Origin: Ancylobacter koreensis
GTDB taxonomy: Bacteria > Pseudomonadota > Alphaproteobacteria > Rhizobiales > Xanthobacteraceae
Direction of reading: 5' to 3'
Length of the DNA stretch: 64,000 bases
NCBI RefSeq assembly: GCF_023016525.1
Contig: NZ_JALKCG010000006.1
Location: forward strand, 62,001 to 126,000
The notes under the pieces were generated by a model. It ran no database searches and was not told the origin of the DNA. It was given only the letters and a program-made list of their open reading frames with translations. The translations under genes were made by a program, and so were the position numbers. The number at the start of each line of letters is the position of its first letter. Position 1 is the stretch's first letter. Shown here in pieces: positions 28,201 through 40,422 of the stretch.

Positions 28201-29145
28201 ATGACGGCGGCGGACGAGCTCAGGACGGTGCGGGATTTCGTGCGCTACGCGGTGAGCCGCTTCGGCGCGGCGCGCATCGTCTTCGGCCATGGCACCACCA
28301 GCGCGATCGACGAGGCCGCCTTCATGGTACTGGAATCGCTGCGCCTGCCGGTGGACGACCTTGCGCCCTGGCTCGACGCCCGGCTGACGACCGAGGAGCG
28401 GATCCACCTCGCCGGGCTGATCGACAAGCGCTGCACCACGCGCCAGCCGGCCGCCTATCTTCTGGGGCGCACCTATATCCAGGGCGTGCCGTTCCGCTCG
28501 GACGCGCGCGCCATCGTGCCGCGCTCCTTCATCGGCGAATTGCTGGCGGGCGAACTGACCGGCGGCGAGCCCTTCTCGCTGGTGCCGGAACCGATGGAGG
28601 TGACGCGGGCGCTCGACCTGTGCACCGGCTCGGGCTGCCTCGCCATCCTCGCCGCGATGATTTTCCCGAATGCCGAGGTCGACGCGGTGGACCTCTCCCC
28701 CGACGCGCTGGCGCTGGCGGGCGAGAATGTCGCCGAGCACGAGATGGAGGACCGCGTGCGGCTGCTGCAGGGCGACCTGTTCGCCCCGGTGGCCGGCGAG
28801 GTTTACGACCTCATCATCACCAACCCGCCCTATGTCGACGCGCCGGCGGTGGCCGCCCTGCCGCCGGAATACCGGCACGAGCCGATGCTCGCCTTCGACG
28901 GCGGCCCGGACGGGCTCGACATCGTGCGTCGCATCCTCGCGCAGGCGCCGGCCCATCTCTCGCCGCAGGGCGGGTTGATCTGCGAGATCGGCACCGGGCG
29001 GGAGATACTGGAGGCGGAATTCCCGCATCTGCCCTTCCTCTGGCTCGACACCGAGGACAGCGAGGGCGAGGTGTTCTGGCTTTCCGCCGCCGATCTCACG
29101 GGCGCCGGCAGCGACATGCGCTTCGTCAGCCGGCTGGCGCGCTGA
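28201..29145 (+). CDS. prmB: Ribosomal protein uL3 glutamine methyltransferase
   Basis: A 314-residue HemK/PrmB family enzyme that N5-methylates a glutamine of ribosomal protein L3. It has an N-terminal helical substrate-binding region (RFVRYAVSRFGAA-like start, LGRTYIQGVPFRSDARAIVPR), the SAM motif LDLCTGSGCLAILAA and the catalytic ITNPPYVDAPA. The long YIQGVPF...VPRS stretch favours PrmB over PrmC. Start ATG at 28201 follows GGGGAGGACGCC. Confidence 0.93.
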   Translation: MTAADELRTVRDFVRYAVSRFGAARIVFGHGTTSAIDEAAFMVLESLRLPVDDLAPWLDARLTTEERIHLAGLIDKRCTTRQPAAYLLGRTYIQGVPFRSDARAIVPRSFIGELLAGELTGGEPFSLVPEPMEVTRALDLCTGSGCLAILAAMIFPNAEVDAVDLSPDALALAGENVAEHEMEDRVRLLQGDLFAPVAGEVYDLIITNPPYVDAPAVAALPPEYRHEPMLAFDGGPDGLDIVRRILAQAPAHLSPQGGLICEIGTGREILEAEFPHLPFLWLDTEDSEGEVFWLSAADLTGAGSDMRFVSRLAR

Positions 29146-29274
29146 ACGGCGCCTTGCCGCCTCCCGCCGGAGGCGTGGACAAGGTCGCGCGCGCCTGTCG
29201 CCGGGGCGGCGCAGAGGGCATAATCCTTCCGATAGGCTGATTCGCTTGATCGATGCGCAAAGATGCGTAGCCGG

Positions 29275-30507
29275 CTACTCTTGGCTACTCTTTCGCATGT
29301 GACCGAGCACTTCGGCGTCCGGCCAGCAGTCGAGAGCGAGTCCGTTCGCCTTCTGGTAGGCGCCCAGAGCGGCGCGGGTTTTCATGCCCGCCTTGCCATC
29401 TATTTTGTCGGCATAGTATCCCTCGCGCGTCAGCACCTTCTGCATGAATTCAAGGTCGCGCGTCTTGGTCAAAGCGATGCTGGACCAAGGGGTTACGAAG
29501 GGTTTGTCGGCTTCGATCCGGTCCGCGAGATGGCCGACGTAAAGCACGTAGAGATCGGCGAAATTATAGGATTTCAGGACGAAATAGTTAGCCGGCGTCA
29601 TAAAAACCGGACCAAACGGTCCAGCGGGCATGATGAGGGACGCCGGGTCCTTCATGGCGGCCGGCGGCACCGCCCGCCCGTCGACGATGCGCACCCCGCG
29701 TCGCAGCCATTCGGCGATGCTGGCGGTGGTCTCGGGCTCGGCCTGCGTGCAGTCGAAGCCGGCGGGCAGCGCCACCTCATAGGCCCAGCGCCGGCCCGGC
29801 TGCCAGCCCTTCTCGCGCAGCAGGCTGGCGGTCGCCGCCAGCGCCTCGGGCACGTCGGTCCAGATATTGGCGGTGCCGTCGCCGTCGAGGTCGACGCCGT
29901 AAGTGAGATAGCCGGTCGGCATGAACTGGGTGAGCCCCATAGCGCCCGCCCAGGAGCTCTTCATCTGCGCGCGCGCCACGTGCCCGTCGTCGAGGATCTT
30001 CAGCGCGGCGAGGAATTCGGCGCGGAACTCGTCCTTGCGTCGGCCGACATAGGCCTGCGTCGCCAGCACGCGCAGCGCGTCATGGTTCAGCTTCGCGCCG
30101 CCATAGGAGGTCTCGCGCGCCCAGATGGCGAGCAGAATGGGTCCGGGCACGCCGAACTGCCGTTCGATGGCCACGAGTTGCGGCGCGTATTGGCGCGCCA
30201 GCGCCCTCCCCTTCGCGGCGTAGTTGGCGATCGCCTTGTCGGAGAGATAGGCGGCCGGCGTCTGCACGAACTCGGCCTGCCCGTCAGGCTTGCGCGGCTT
30301 GCCGGGAAGGGCAAGGTCGGGCAGCGAATAGTCCGGCTCCAGCCCGCGCGTCTCGCGCTCGAAGGTGGCGCGCGCGACGCCCATGGCCTGCGCCGCCGGC
30401 CATTGCGCGGCGATGAAGCGGTCGAAGCCGGCATCGGCGAGGGCTGCGCCCGCCAGGGACAGGGCGCCGGCGGCGAGCGTGAGAAGGCCAGTCAGGAGGC
30501 GTCGCAT
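29275..30507 (-). CDS. Lytic murein transglycosylase (MltB-like) with peptidoglycan-binding domain
   Basis: A 410-residue secreted enzyme cleaving glycan strands of peptidoglycan to 1,6-anhydro products. Signal peptide MRRLLTGLLTLAAGALSLAG; catalytic domain with FGVPGPILLAIWARETSYGG (catalytic Glu), SSWAGAMGLTQFMPTGYLTY and DGDGTANIWT; C-terminal peptidoglycan-binding_1 module near residues 345-410 (LTREGYYADKIDGKAGMKTR). Typical of the MltB/SltB3 type of alphaproteobacteria. Start at 30507; the frame stays open far upstream across the intergenic region, but without family content. Confidence 0.93.
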   Translation of the reverse strand: MRRLLTGLLTLAAGALSLAGAALADAGFDRFIAAQWPAAQAMGVARATFERETRGLEPDYSLPDLALPGKPRKPDGQAEFVQTPAAYLSDKAIANYAAKGRALARQYAPQLVAIERQFGVPGPILLAIWARETSYGGAKLNHDALRVLATQAYVGRRKDEFRAEFLAALKILDDGHVARAQMKSSWAGAMGLTQFMPTGYLTYGVDLDGDGTANIWTDVPEALAATASLLREKGWQPGRRWAYEVALPAGFDCTQAEPETTASIAEWLRRGVRIVDGRAVPPAAMKDPASLIMPAGPFGPVFMTPANYFVLKSYNFADLYVLYVGHLADRIEADKPFVTPWSSIALTKTRDLEFMQKVLTREGYYADKIDGKAGMKTRAALGAYQKANGLALDCWPDAEVLGHMRKSSQE

Positions 30508-30810
30508 GTCCCCGGCATAGCCGAATCGCGCCGCGATGAGAACCGCCCGCAGGCCCGGCCCCGCCTGCCTGACGCGGAGTTGAGGACGCGCGGGTCGCCG
30601 CGAATGGCCGCCCGGCCGCGCGAAACTCCCTACGCGCGGCGGCGCGAAATGCCCTGTGCATCGGCCCCGACGAAGCCGGCCCTGCGCGCCTGCGCCGCCT
30701 TGTACGGCCACCCCGCGCCCGCCTAACCTTACCATGGTGCCGGCGGACGGCGCCGTCGGCGGCGCCGGGGGCACCGGAGCGCGGCGACCCTTGCGGGACC
30801 GGAGAACCTC
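30508..30810. other. Divergent intergenic region
   Basis: 303 bases between the lytic transglycosylase and the divergent secreted-protein gene. Only very short frames are present (for example a 40-codon frame at 30604-30726 without a ribosome-binding site). A GC palindrome GGCGCCGTCGGCGGCGCC lies at about 30749-30766. It presumably holds both promoters; no clear -35/-10 pair stands out. Confidence 0.4.
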
Positions 30811-31227
30811 ATGAACGTGAAGACATTCGTCGGCGCGGCGCTCGCCGCCGCGCTGCTGGCCGCCGGCATTCCGCCCGGCGTGCCGGTCGCGGCGGCGCAG
30901 GCCAAGCCCGCCATCAATATGGGCAAGGGCTATTACCAGGGCCGCTGGGTCTGGAACGGCGCGCTGCGCAGCAAGCGCGACCCCAACAATATCAGCTTCA
31001 TCCAGTTCGTCGGCCCGAGCCGGATCGTCTACACCTACAACAAGGCGATCACCGAGGTGAATGTGAGGCGCGACACCGGAAACGGCTTCGCCTTCACCAC
31101 CAATGGCCGGAACCAGTTCGTGCTCATCGCCCCCTCCCCCGGCCGGCTCAACGCCGCCTTCTGGGAGGACTTCGCCTCGCCCTCGCGCCCGCCCGATGCC
31201 GTCGCCGGCTTCATGCTGAAGCCCTGA
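30811..31227 (+). CDS. Small secreted protein, hypothetical
   Basis: A 138-residue protein with a signal peptide (MNVKTFVGAALAAALLAAGI, cleavage near AAAQAKP). The mature domain is rich in aromatic/beta patterns (GYYQGRWVWNGALRSKRDPN, YTYNKAITEVNVRRD, FTTNGRNQFVLIAP) and suggests a small beta-sandwich or lipocalin-like shape. No family recognised. Followed by a strong terminator, hence probably monocistronic. Confidence 0.75.
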   Translation: MNVKTFVGAALAAALLAAGIPPGVPVAAAQAKPAINMGKGYYQGRWVWNGALRSKRDPNNISFIQFVGPSRIVYTYNKAITEVNVRRDTGNGFAFTTNGRNQFVLIAPSPGRLNAAFWEDFASPSRPPDAVAGFMLKP

Positions 31228-31253
31228 ACGCGCCGCGCGGCGCCTCAAAGACC

Positions 31254-31288
31254 AAAGGCCCGCCCGGATCCCCGGACGGGCCTTTTAA
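31254..31288 (+). terminator. Rho-independent terminator
   Basis: AAAGGCCCGCCCGG-ATC-CCCGGACGGGCCTTTT: a long stem with one bulge and flanking A/T runs, 27 bases after the secreted-protein stop. The A run on the other side makes it bidirectional, so it also ends the convergent ettA transcript. Confidence 0.9.
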
Positions 31289-31312
31289 ATTCGCGGGCGC
31301 CGGCGGCGCGTC

Positions 31313-32968
<1,656 letters not shown>

Positions 32969-33213
32969 GTGCGAATCCTGCGTGCCAGTTCCTGCGCGAG
33001 CGCGCGTGCCGGGGCGGCTTTCCAACCGGGTCGCGATGCGGTGTGAGATTGGAGGCTATGTAGCCGCTGCACCGTGGGGCGGCAAGGCCGCTGGCCGCCC
33101 GGAAGCGCCGTGTTCCGTCAGGTCAAAACCGCTCTAGTGGTATTACGCAGTGCAATCGGGGAGCCATCCGCGCAAGCTTGCCGGCTATTGACCGCCCCCC
33201 GCAAGGCCGCCTC

Positions 33214-34191
33214 ATGCTCTCCGCCCTTTCCGACCGCGAACTGCGCGAGCTTTATGCCAATTTCCCCGTGCCCACCTGCGTCATCGGGCGCGACGGGCGC
33301 TACCTGCTGGTGAACGAGGAACTCGCCGCGCTCGTCGGCGTCCCGGCCGGCCAGCTCGTCGGCGACCGCGCGGCCGACCATTTCGGCGCGCTGGCCGACG
33401 CCCACATTGCGCGCGACTTCGACGCCTTCGACGCCGGCCGCAACGTGCCCAATCACGAGTTCGCCGCCGCCGGCCGGTTCTACATCGTCGCCTCGCGCCC
33501 CGTGCGCCACGCCGAGGGCGGGACGCCCTTCGCCATCCATGTCGTGCTGGTCGACATCACCGAGCGCAAGCTGCTGGAAACCCAGCTCGAACACGCCAAC
33601 CGGCATCTGAGCGAAGCCAACCACAAGCTGACCGAGGCGGCGCGCACCGACGCGCTGACCGGTCTGTGGAACCGCCACGCGCTGGAGGAGCTGCTGCCCT
33701 GGGAGATCGCCCGCAGCCAGCGCGAGGGCACTCCGCTCTGCGTGCTGATGGTCGATGTCGACCGCTTCAAGAAATATAACGACCATTACGGCCATCTCGG
33801 TGGCGACGAGGCGCTGCGGGCGGTGGCGCAGGCCATGCTGGGCGCCGCGACGCGGCCGGGCGACATGGTGGCACGCTATGGCGGGGAGGAGTTCCTCGTC
33901 CTGCTACCCGACACCGACGCGGACGGAGCGATGAAGGTCGCGGCCAACATACAGCGCGCGGTGGCGGCGCTGGCCATCGCGCATGAGGGAAGCCCCGGCG
34001 GCCTGCTCACGCTGAGCATCGGGGTCGCCGGCCTGCCGGCCCGCACAGCGGCGCAGCCTCCCGCCCTTTCGCCCGAGGCGGTGCGCGCGGCGCTCATCGA
34101 GGAGGCCGACCAGGCGCTCTATGCCGCCAAGCTGGAGGGAGGAAACACCGCGCGGCTGTGCCAGCCGGAAGCCCGCCTCGTTCCGCGCTAA
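33214..34191 (+). CDS. PAS-GGDEF diguanylate cyclase
   Basis: A 325-residue soluble protein with a PAS sensor (about residues 10-125: VIGRDGRYLLVNEELAALVG), a short helical linker, and a GGDEF domain with DALTGLWNRHALEELL, MVDVDRFKKYNDHYGHLGGD and active site YGGEEFLVLLP. It should produce cyclic di-GMP in response to a signal felt by PAS. Start at 33214 (MLSALSDRELRELYANF); a TTG 36 bases upstream is in frame but less likely. No transmembrane segment. It stands upstream of the trehalose genes. Confidence 0.92.
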   Translation: MLSALSDRELRELYANFPVPTCVIGRDGRYLLVNEELAALVGVPAGQLVGDRAADHFGALADAHIARDFDAFDAGRNVPNHEFAAAGRFYIVASRPVRHAEGGTPFAIHVVLVDITERKLLETQLEHANRHLSEANHKLTEAARTDALTGLWNRHALEELLPWEIARSQREGTPLCVLMVDVDRFKKYNDHYGHLGGDEALRAVAQAMLGAATRPGDMVARYGGEEFLVLLPDTDADGAMKVAANIQRAVAALAIAHEGSPGGLLTLSIGVAGLPARTAAQPPALSPEAVRAALIEEADQALYAAKLEGGNTARLCQPEARLVPR

Positions 34192-34365
34192 GGCACCTGC
34201 GGCGGCGCCCGCTTTCGCCCGCGCGAGAGAATTTCCCGAGGGGTAACGGAACGCCATAGGAGGTCGCGCGTTGACGGCGTGACGATACCGGGGCACCGGA
34301 GGCTCCGGCGCCATTGCCTACCTTATTACCTCAATAACACGAAACGGCGCGGGTATACCGAGAGA

Positions 34366-35145
34366 ATGGCGAGCACACCAACCGCATCGGCGGACGGCCT
34401 CCGGCCGCTGCCCGAACCCGACTGGGCCCTGTTCCTCGATATCGACGGCACGCTGATCGACCACGCCGACCACCCCGAGGGCGTGAGCATTCCCGACGAT
34501 CTGCCGGATCTGCTGACCCGCCTCCAGCTCGCGCTGGACGGCGCGGTGGCGCTGGTCTCCGGGCGCACCATCGACTGGATGGACCGCCGCTTTGCACCTG
34601 CGCGGCTCGCCGCCTCCGGCCAGCACGGCGCCGAGATACGCCTCGCGCCCGACACGCCGGCCGTTCCCATTCCCATGCCGAAATGGCGCCGTCCGCTGGA
34701 AGAGGCCCTCGTCGAGGTGCTGGCCAGCTGGCCGGGTGTCTTCGTCGAGCACAAGCCGCTGTCGCTGGCGGTGCATTTCCGCGCCGTGCCGCAATTCGGC
34801 GAGGAGATCATGCAGAAGGTGGTCGATCTCGGCAGCGGGCTGGACGGCTCGGTCGAGTTCCTCAAGGGCCGCTTCGTCATCGAGGTGCGCCAGGGCGGCC
34901 ACGACAAGGGTACCGCCGTCGACCAGTTCATGCGCACGGCCCTGTTCACCGGGCGCCGGCCGGTGTTCCTCGGCGACGACGTGACGGACGAGGACGGCTT
35001 TCGCGCCGCCCGTGCCGCCGGCGGGCTCGCCGTCGCGGTCGGCCCGCGCGCCACCGGGCAGGCCGATTTCCATCTCGCCGGCCCCGCGCAGGTGCGCGAC
35101 TGGCTGGAACGCATTCCCCACCGTCTGGAGAGCGTGGCCCCGTGA
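34366..35145 (+). CDS. otsB: Trehalose-6-phosphate phosphatase
   Basis: A 259-residue HAD-superfamily phosphatase converting trehalose-6-phosphate to trehalose. HAD motifs: ALFLDIDGTLIDHADHPEG (motif I nucleophile Asp), VALVSGRTIDW (II), GGHDKGTAVDQFM (Lys, III) and FLGDDVTDEDGF (IV). Start at 34366 follows GAGAG; an upstream in-frame ATG lies in a non-family stretch. Its TGA overlaps the GTG of the GH15 gene. First gene of an otsB-GH15-otsA operon. Confidence 0.95.
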   Translation: MASTPTASADGLRPLPEPDWALFLDIDGTLIDHADHPEGVSIPDDLPDLLTRLQLALDGAVALVSGRTIDWMDRRFAPARLAASGQHGAEIRLAPDTPAVPIPMPKWRRPLEEALVEVLASWPGVFVEHKPLSLAVHFRAVPQFGEEIMQKVVDLGSGLDGSVEFLKGRFVIEVRQGGHDKGTAVDQFMRTALFTGRRPVFLGDDVTDEDGFRAARAAGGLAVAVGPRATGQADFHLAGPAQVRDWLERIPHRLESVAP

Positions 35146-36938
35146 GTTCCTCCCTCGACCTCGCCGCCATCGGCAACGGCACCATCGCCGCCCTGATCGA
35201 CGCCAACGGCCGCATCGCCTGGTGCTGCTGGCCGCGCATAGACGGCGATCCGGTCTTCTCCTCGCTGCTCGGCGGCACGGAGCCGGAGGCCGGCTTCTTC
35301 GAGGTGCGCCTCGAAGGTCAGGTGAAGGCGACGCGGCGCTACCAGCGCAACTCCGCCATCGTCGAGACGGTGCTGGAGGACGATCAGGGCGGCAAGCTGC
35401 GGGTGGTCGACTTCGCGCCGCGCTTCAAGCTCTACGACCGCATCTACCGGCCGGCCATGCTGGTGCGCCGGATCGAGCCGATCGCCGGCACCTGCCGCGT
35501 CACCGTGCGGCTGCGCCCGCATTTCGGCTGGGGCCAGCAACGCCCCAAGCCGGTGCGCGGCTCCAACCACATGCGCTTTTCCGGCGACGATTTCACGCTG
35601 CGCGCCACCACCGACCTGCCCATCGTCTACGTCACCGAGGAACGCCCCTTCGTGCTCAGCAAGGCGGCGACTCTCGTGCTCGGGCCGGACGAGCCCTTCG
35701 CCTCCAGCCTCGCCGACACGGCGCGCGGCTTCGAGGAGAAGACCCGCGACTACTGGGCCGAGTGGGTGCGCTACCTCTCCATTCCCTATGAGTGGCAGGA
35801 CGCGGTGATCCGCGCCGCCATCTCGCTGAAGCTGTGCGCCTATGAGGAGACCGGCGGCATCGTCGCCGCGCTCACCACCTCCATCCCCGAGGCGCCGCAC
35901 TCGATCCGCAACTGGGACTACCGGCACTGCTGGCTGCGCGATTCCTACTTCACGGTGCGGGCGCTGAACCTGCTCGGCGCCACGCGCACCATGGAGGACT
36001 ATATCCGCTACCTCACCACGGTGATCGCCGCCGAGCCCTCGGGCCGGCTGGCGCCGGTCTATTCCATCGTGCCGGGCGCCCCGCTGGAGGAGCATTTCGC
36101 CACCGCCCTGCCCGGCTTCCAGGGCATGGGGCCGGTGCGGGTGGGCAATCAGGCGGCCGAGCAGGTGCAGAATGACGGCTACGGCCACGTCGTGCTGGCC
36201 GCGGCGCAGATGTTCTTCGACGAGCGGCTGCCCGGCCGCGGCGACCGCGCGCTGTTCGAACTGCTGGAGCGCGTCGGGGCGCGGGCGGTGGAGTTCGCCT
36301 TCGAGCCCGATGCCGGTCTCTGGGAGCTGCGCGGCCGACGCCGCGTCCACACCTTCTCGGCGGTGATGAGCTGGGCCGCCTGCGACCGGCTCTCGCGCAT
36401 CGCCCGCGTGCTCGACATCCCCGAGCGCACCGCCTTCTGGTCCGAACAGGCCAACGAGATCCGCACCCGCATCCTCGCCTTCGCCTGGAACGAGGAGATG
36501 GGCAGCTTCGTCGACGCGCAGGAAGAGGGGCAGCTGGACGCCAGCCTGCTGCTGCTCGCCGAGCTCGGCTTCGTGCGGCCGGACGACCCGCGCTATGTCG
36601 CGACGGTGGAAACCATCGGCCGCGAGCTGAAGCGCAACGGCTATCTGATGCGCTACGCCGGCGAGGACGATTTCGGCGTGCCCGAGACCTCCTTCACCAT
36701 CTGCTCCTTCTGGTACGCCGGCGCGCTCGACCTGATCGGCCGGCGCGAGGAGGCGCGCGAGATGTTCACCAGCCTGCTGGCCCGGCGCAACGAGGCGGGC
36801 CTTCTGTCCGAGGACATCGACAACCGCACCCTCGAACTGTGGGGCAACATTCCGCAGACCTATTCCATGGTCGGCCTGATCGACACGGCGATGCGGCTGT
36901 CCAAGACATGGGAGGAAGCGTTCTGGCGAGGCTCGTAA
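35142..36938 (+). CDS. Glycoside hydrolase family 15 protein (trehalase/glucoamylase-like)
   Basis: A 598-residue GH15 protein with an N-terminal beta domain (SSLDLAAIGNGTIAALIDAN) and an (alpha/alpha)6 barrel carrying IRNWDYRHCWLRDSYFTVRA and GLLSEDIDNRTLELWGNIPQ (acid/base Glu region). Members next to otsA/otsB often hydrolyse trehalose or related alpha-glucosides; here the gene sits between otsB and otsA, so trehalose turnover is the likely role. Starts with GTG overlapping the otsB stop and ends overlapping the otsA start by 31 bases. Confidence 0.9.
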   Translation: MSSSLDLAAIGNGTIAALIDANGRIAWCCWPRIDGDPVFSSLLGGTEPEAGFFEVRLEGQVKATRRYQRNSAIVETVLEDDQGGKLRVVDFAPRFKLYDRIYRPAMLVRRIEPIAGTCRVTVRLRPHFGWGQQRPKPVRGSNHMRFSGDDFTLRATTDLPIVYVTEERPFVLSKAATLVLGPDEPFASSLADTARGFEEKTRDYWAEWVRYLSIPYEWQDAVIRAAISLKLCAYEETGGIVAALTTSIPEAPHSIRNWDYRHCWLRDSYFTVRALNLLGATRTMEDYIRYLTTVIAAEPSGRLAPVYSIVPGAPLEEHFATALPGFQGMGPVRVGNQAAEQVQNDGYGHVVLAAAQMFFDERLPGRGDRALFELLERVGARAVEFAFEPDAGLWELRGRRRVHTFSAVMSWAACDRLSRIARVLDIPERTAFWSEQANEIRTRILAFAWNEEMGSFVDAQEEGQLDASLLLLAELGFVRPDDPRYVATVETIGRELKRNGYLMRYAGEDDFGVPETSFTICSFWYAGALDLIGRREEAREMFTSLLARRNEAGLLSEDIDNRTLELWGNIPQTYSMVGLIDTAMRLSKTWEEAFWRGS

Positions 36939-38344
36939 TCGTTTCGAACCGGGTGGCGTCGCCGCGCGAGCGTGCCGCGAAGGCGGGCGGGCTCGCGGTC
37001 GCGCTGCGCGAGGCGCTGGGCACGCATGGCGGGCTGTGGTTCGGCTGGAGCGGCGAGACGCAGGTCAACCCGCCCGACACGCCGAAAGTGTTCCGCTCCG
37101 GGCGTGTGACCTACGCGCTGCTGACCCTCGACCCGGACGACCAGCGCGCCCATTACGCCGGCTACGCCAACGGCTCGCTGTGGCCGCTCTGCCATTACCG
37201 GCTCGGCGCCCTTTCCTTCCGCCGCGCCGAATGGGAAGGCTATCGCCGGGTGAACGAGCATTTCGCTCGCGCGCTCTTTCCCATGCTGCGGCCGGACGAC
37301 ATCGTCTGGGTGCACGACTATCATTTCATCCCGCTGGCGGCGGAGCTGCGCAAGCTCGGCTTCGGCGGGCGCATCGGCTATTTCCACCACATACCGTGGC
37401 CGACGCCGGAAGTGTTCCTCAGCCTGCCCTCGCATGCCGCGCTGGTGAACGACCTGTCGCATTACGATCTGGTCGGGCTGCAGACCGAGCAGGACGTGCG
37501 CGCCCTGCTGACTTACATCTCCTCCGAGGCGCGCGGCTGGATCGCGCCGGGCGGCGTGGTGGGGCTGCGCGAGCGGCGCTTCCGCATCGCCGCCTTTCCC
37601 ATCGGCATCGACGCCGACGCCTTCGTGACGGACGCGCAGGCCTCCGTCGGCAGCGAGGAGGAGCAACGCCTCGCCGCCAGCCTCGGCGGCCGCCAGCTCG
37701 CCGTCGGCGTGGACCGGCTCGACTATTCCAAGGGCCTGCCGAGCAAGCTGGCCGCCTTCGGCGAACTGCTCAACCGCTACCCCGAGCATCGCTCGAAGGT
37801 GACGATGATGCAGATCGCGCCCGTCTCGCGCGGCGAGGTCGCGGAATATCGCGCGCTGCGCCGCGAGCTGGAGGAGCTGGCCGGCGCGATCAACGGCGAA
37901 TATGCCGAGTTCGACTGGGTGCCGCTGCGCTACCTCAACCGGCCGTTCCAGCGGGCGACGCTGGCGGCGATCTACCGCAATGCCCGGCTCGGGCTGGTGA
38001 CGCCGCTGCGCGACGGCATGAATCTCGTCGCCAAGGAATACGTCGCCGCGCAGAACCCCGACGATCCCGGCGTGCTCATTCTCTCGCGCTTCGCCGGGGC
38101 GGCGGACGAGCTTTCCGGGGCTGTGCTGGTCAATCCCTACGATGTCGAGGGCATGGCCGAAGCCGCCCATGCCGCGCTTTCCATGCCGATCGAGGAGCGG
38201 CGCGAGCGCTGGCAGGCCAATTGGGAGAAGGTGCGCACCAACACGATCCACAGATGGTGCGAGACTTTCATTCATGAGCTTGTGAATGCTGTTGACCAGT
38301 TCGACGGTCCGTCCGACCTTCTGGGCGAGGCCCGCCGCGGCTGA
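36908..38344 (+). CDS. otsA: Trehalose-6-phosphate synthase
   Basis: A 478-residue GT20 enzyme making trehalose-6-phosphate from UDP-glucose and glucose-6-phosphate. Motifs: VWVHDYHFIPLA, GYFHHIPWPTPEVF, GVDRLDYSKGLP, VTPLRDGMNLVAKEYVAAQ. The ATG at 36908 lies inside the GH15 gene and gives MGGSVLARLVIVSNRVASP. The usual OtsA N-terminus would begin at a CTG (36923), which is 7 bases after GGAGG; the true start may therefore be non-canonical. The C-terminal tail is slightly longer than in E. coli. Confidence 0.95.
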   Translation: MGGSVLARLVIVSNRVASPRERAAKAGGLAVALREALGTHGGLWFGWSGETQVNPPDTPKVFRSGRVTYALLTLDPDDQRAHYAGYANGSLWPLCHYRLGALSFRRAEWEGYRRVNEHFARALFPMLRPDDIVWVHDYHFIPLAAELRKLGFGGRIGYFHHIPWPTPEVFLSLPSHAALVNDLSHYDLVGLQTEQDVRALLTYISSEARGWIAPGGVVGLRERRFRIAAFPIGIDADAFVTDAQASVGSEEEQRLAASLGGRQLAVGVDRLDYSKGLPSKLAAFGELLNRYPEHRSKVTMMQIAPVSRGEVAEYRALRRELEELAGAINGEYAEFDWVPLRYLNRPFQRATLAAIYRNARLGLVTPLRDGMNLVAKEYVAAQNPDDPGVLILSRFAGAADELSGAVLVNPYDVEGMAEAAHAALSMPIEERRERWQANWEKVRTNTIHRWCETFIHELVNAVDQFDGPSDLLGEARRG

Positions 38345-38377
38345 GCCGCGCAACGCGCGCGACCGTGAGGGATAGAC

Positions 38378-39426
<1,049 letters not shown>

Positions 39427-39430
<4 letters not shown>

Positions 39431-40314
39431 CGCCCGATATCCGGCAGCCAGCGCAGCGAGAAGCCGAAGCTCTTCGAACCGCCGGGCTGGATGTGGCTGA
39501 GGCCCGGCTTTTGCGTGAACTCGGCCGGCGCCTGTTCCGGCGTCGCATAGCCCGCCCATGGCTCGATGCACAGGAAGGGCGCGCCGGGCTTCGACCAGAG
39601 GCCCAGATGCGGCATGCCGGGGAAATCGACCTCCAGCCCCGGCTCGCCCGGCACGCCGTAGCGCAGATGGTGCGAGCGCAGGTCGAGGAAGATCAGCGCG
39701 TCGCGCGCGAACATCGCATCGGTCGGCTCGACGATGGTGTCGACCGCCGGATTGGCCTCGGTGGCGGTCGAGAGCAGGCCGCCGACCGGGCGGTGAATCG
39801 GCGCCGTCTCGGCCTTCTCGAAGATGAGCTGATGATCGGCACGCGTGCCGCCATAGGGCAGCGGCCAGCGGAAGGCCGGATGGAAGCCGACGCTCGCCGG
39901 CAGCGGCACGGCGCCGGGGTTCTCCACCGTCGCTTCCACGGTAAGCGTCGCCTCCACCAGCGTGTAGGTGACGCGCAGCACGAAGTCGAACGGGTACTGC
40001 CGGCGCGTCTCCTCATCCGCCCGCAGCACGAAGCTGGCGGAGGAGGAGGTGTGCGCTTCCAGCTCGAACATCCTCCGGCGCGCGAAGCCGTGCTGCGCCA
40101 TCGGATAGCCAACGCCCTCATGCACGAGCTCATCGCCCGGCAGCCGGCCGACGATGGGAAACAGCACCGGCGCGCGGCCGGTCCAGAAGACGGGATCGCC
40201 GTTCCACAGCAGCTCGCGACCCTCCTTGTCCGTCAGCCGGACCAGTTCGGCGCCGAGCGCGGCGACCTCCGCCTTGAAGAAATCCGACGTCAGTTTCACC
40301 GTGGCCTCGACCAT
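39427..40314 (-). CDS. Aldose 1-epimerase family protein
   Basis: A 295-residue galactose-mutarotase fold protein beginning MVEATVKLTSDFFKAEVAAL. Family features: LLWNGDPVFWTGRAPVLFPI, HGFARRRMFELE (general base His), SVGFHPAFRWPLPYGG and a C-terminal catalytic-Glu-like stretch CIEPWAGYATPEQAPAEF. It resembles the LacX/YphB-type subgroup rather than GalM, so the natural sugar is unknown. Starts at 40314 after CGGGGATTGGT. Convergent with the GAF-GGDEF gene and sharing its CTAG stop. Confidence 0.88.
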
Positions 40315-40422
40315 ACCAATCCCCGTCTCGACAGAACCGCCGTTCAAGGTTAACCGACTCTCGGCGGAAGCTCGATTCCGCGGCGCAAAAATCCCTTCCT
40401 CGCCGACCTGCCGGGTGCATCG

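Noticed and set aside
30604-30726. A 40-codon frame in the divergent intergenic region.
   Set aside because: No ribosome-binding site, Arg/Ala/Pro-rich content expected by chance in GC-rich DNA.
34326-36350. A 674-codon open frame on the minus strand opposite otsB and GH15.
   Set aside because: Shadow frame without recognisable motifs; overlaps two well-identified plus-strand genes.
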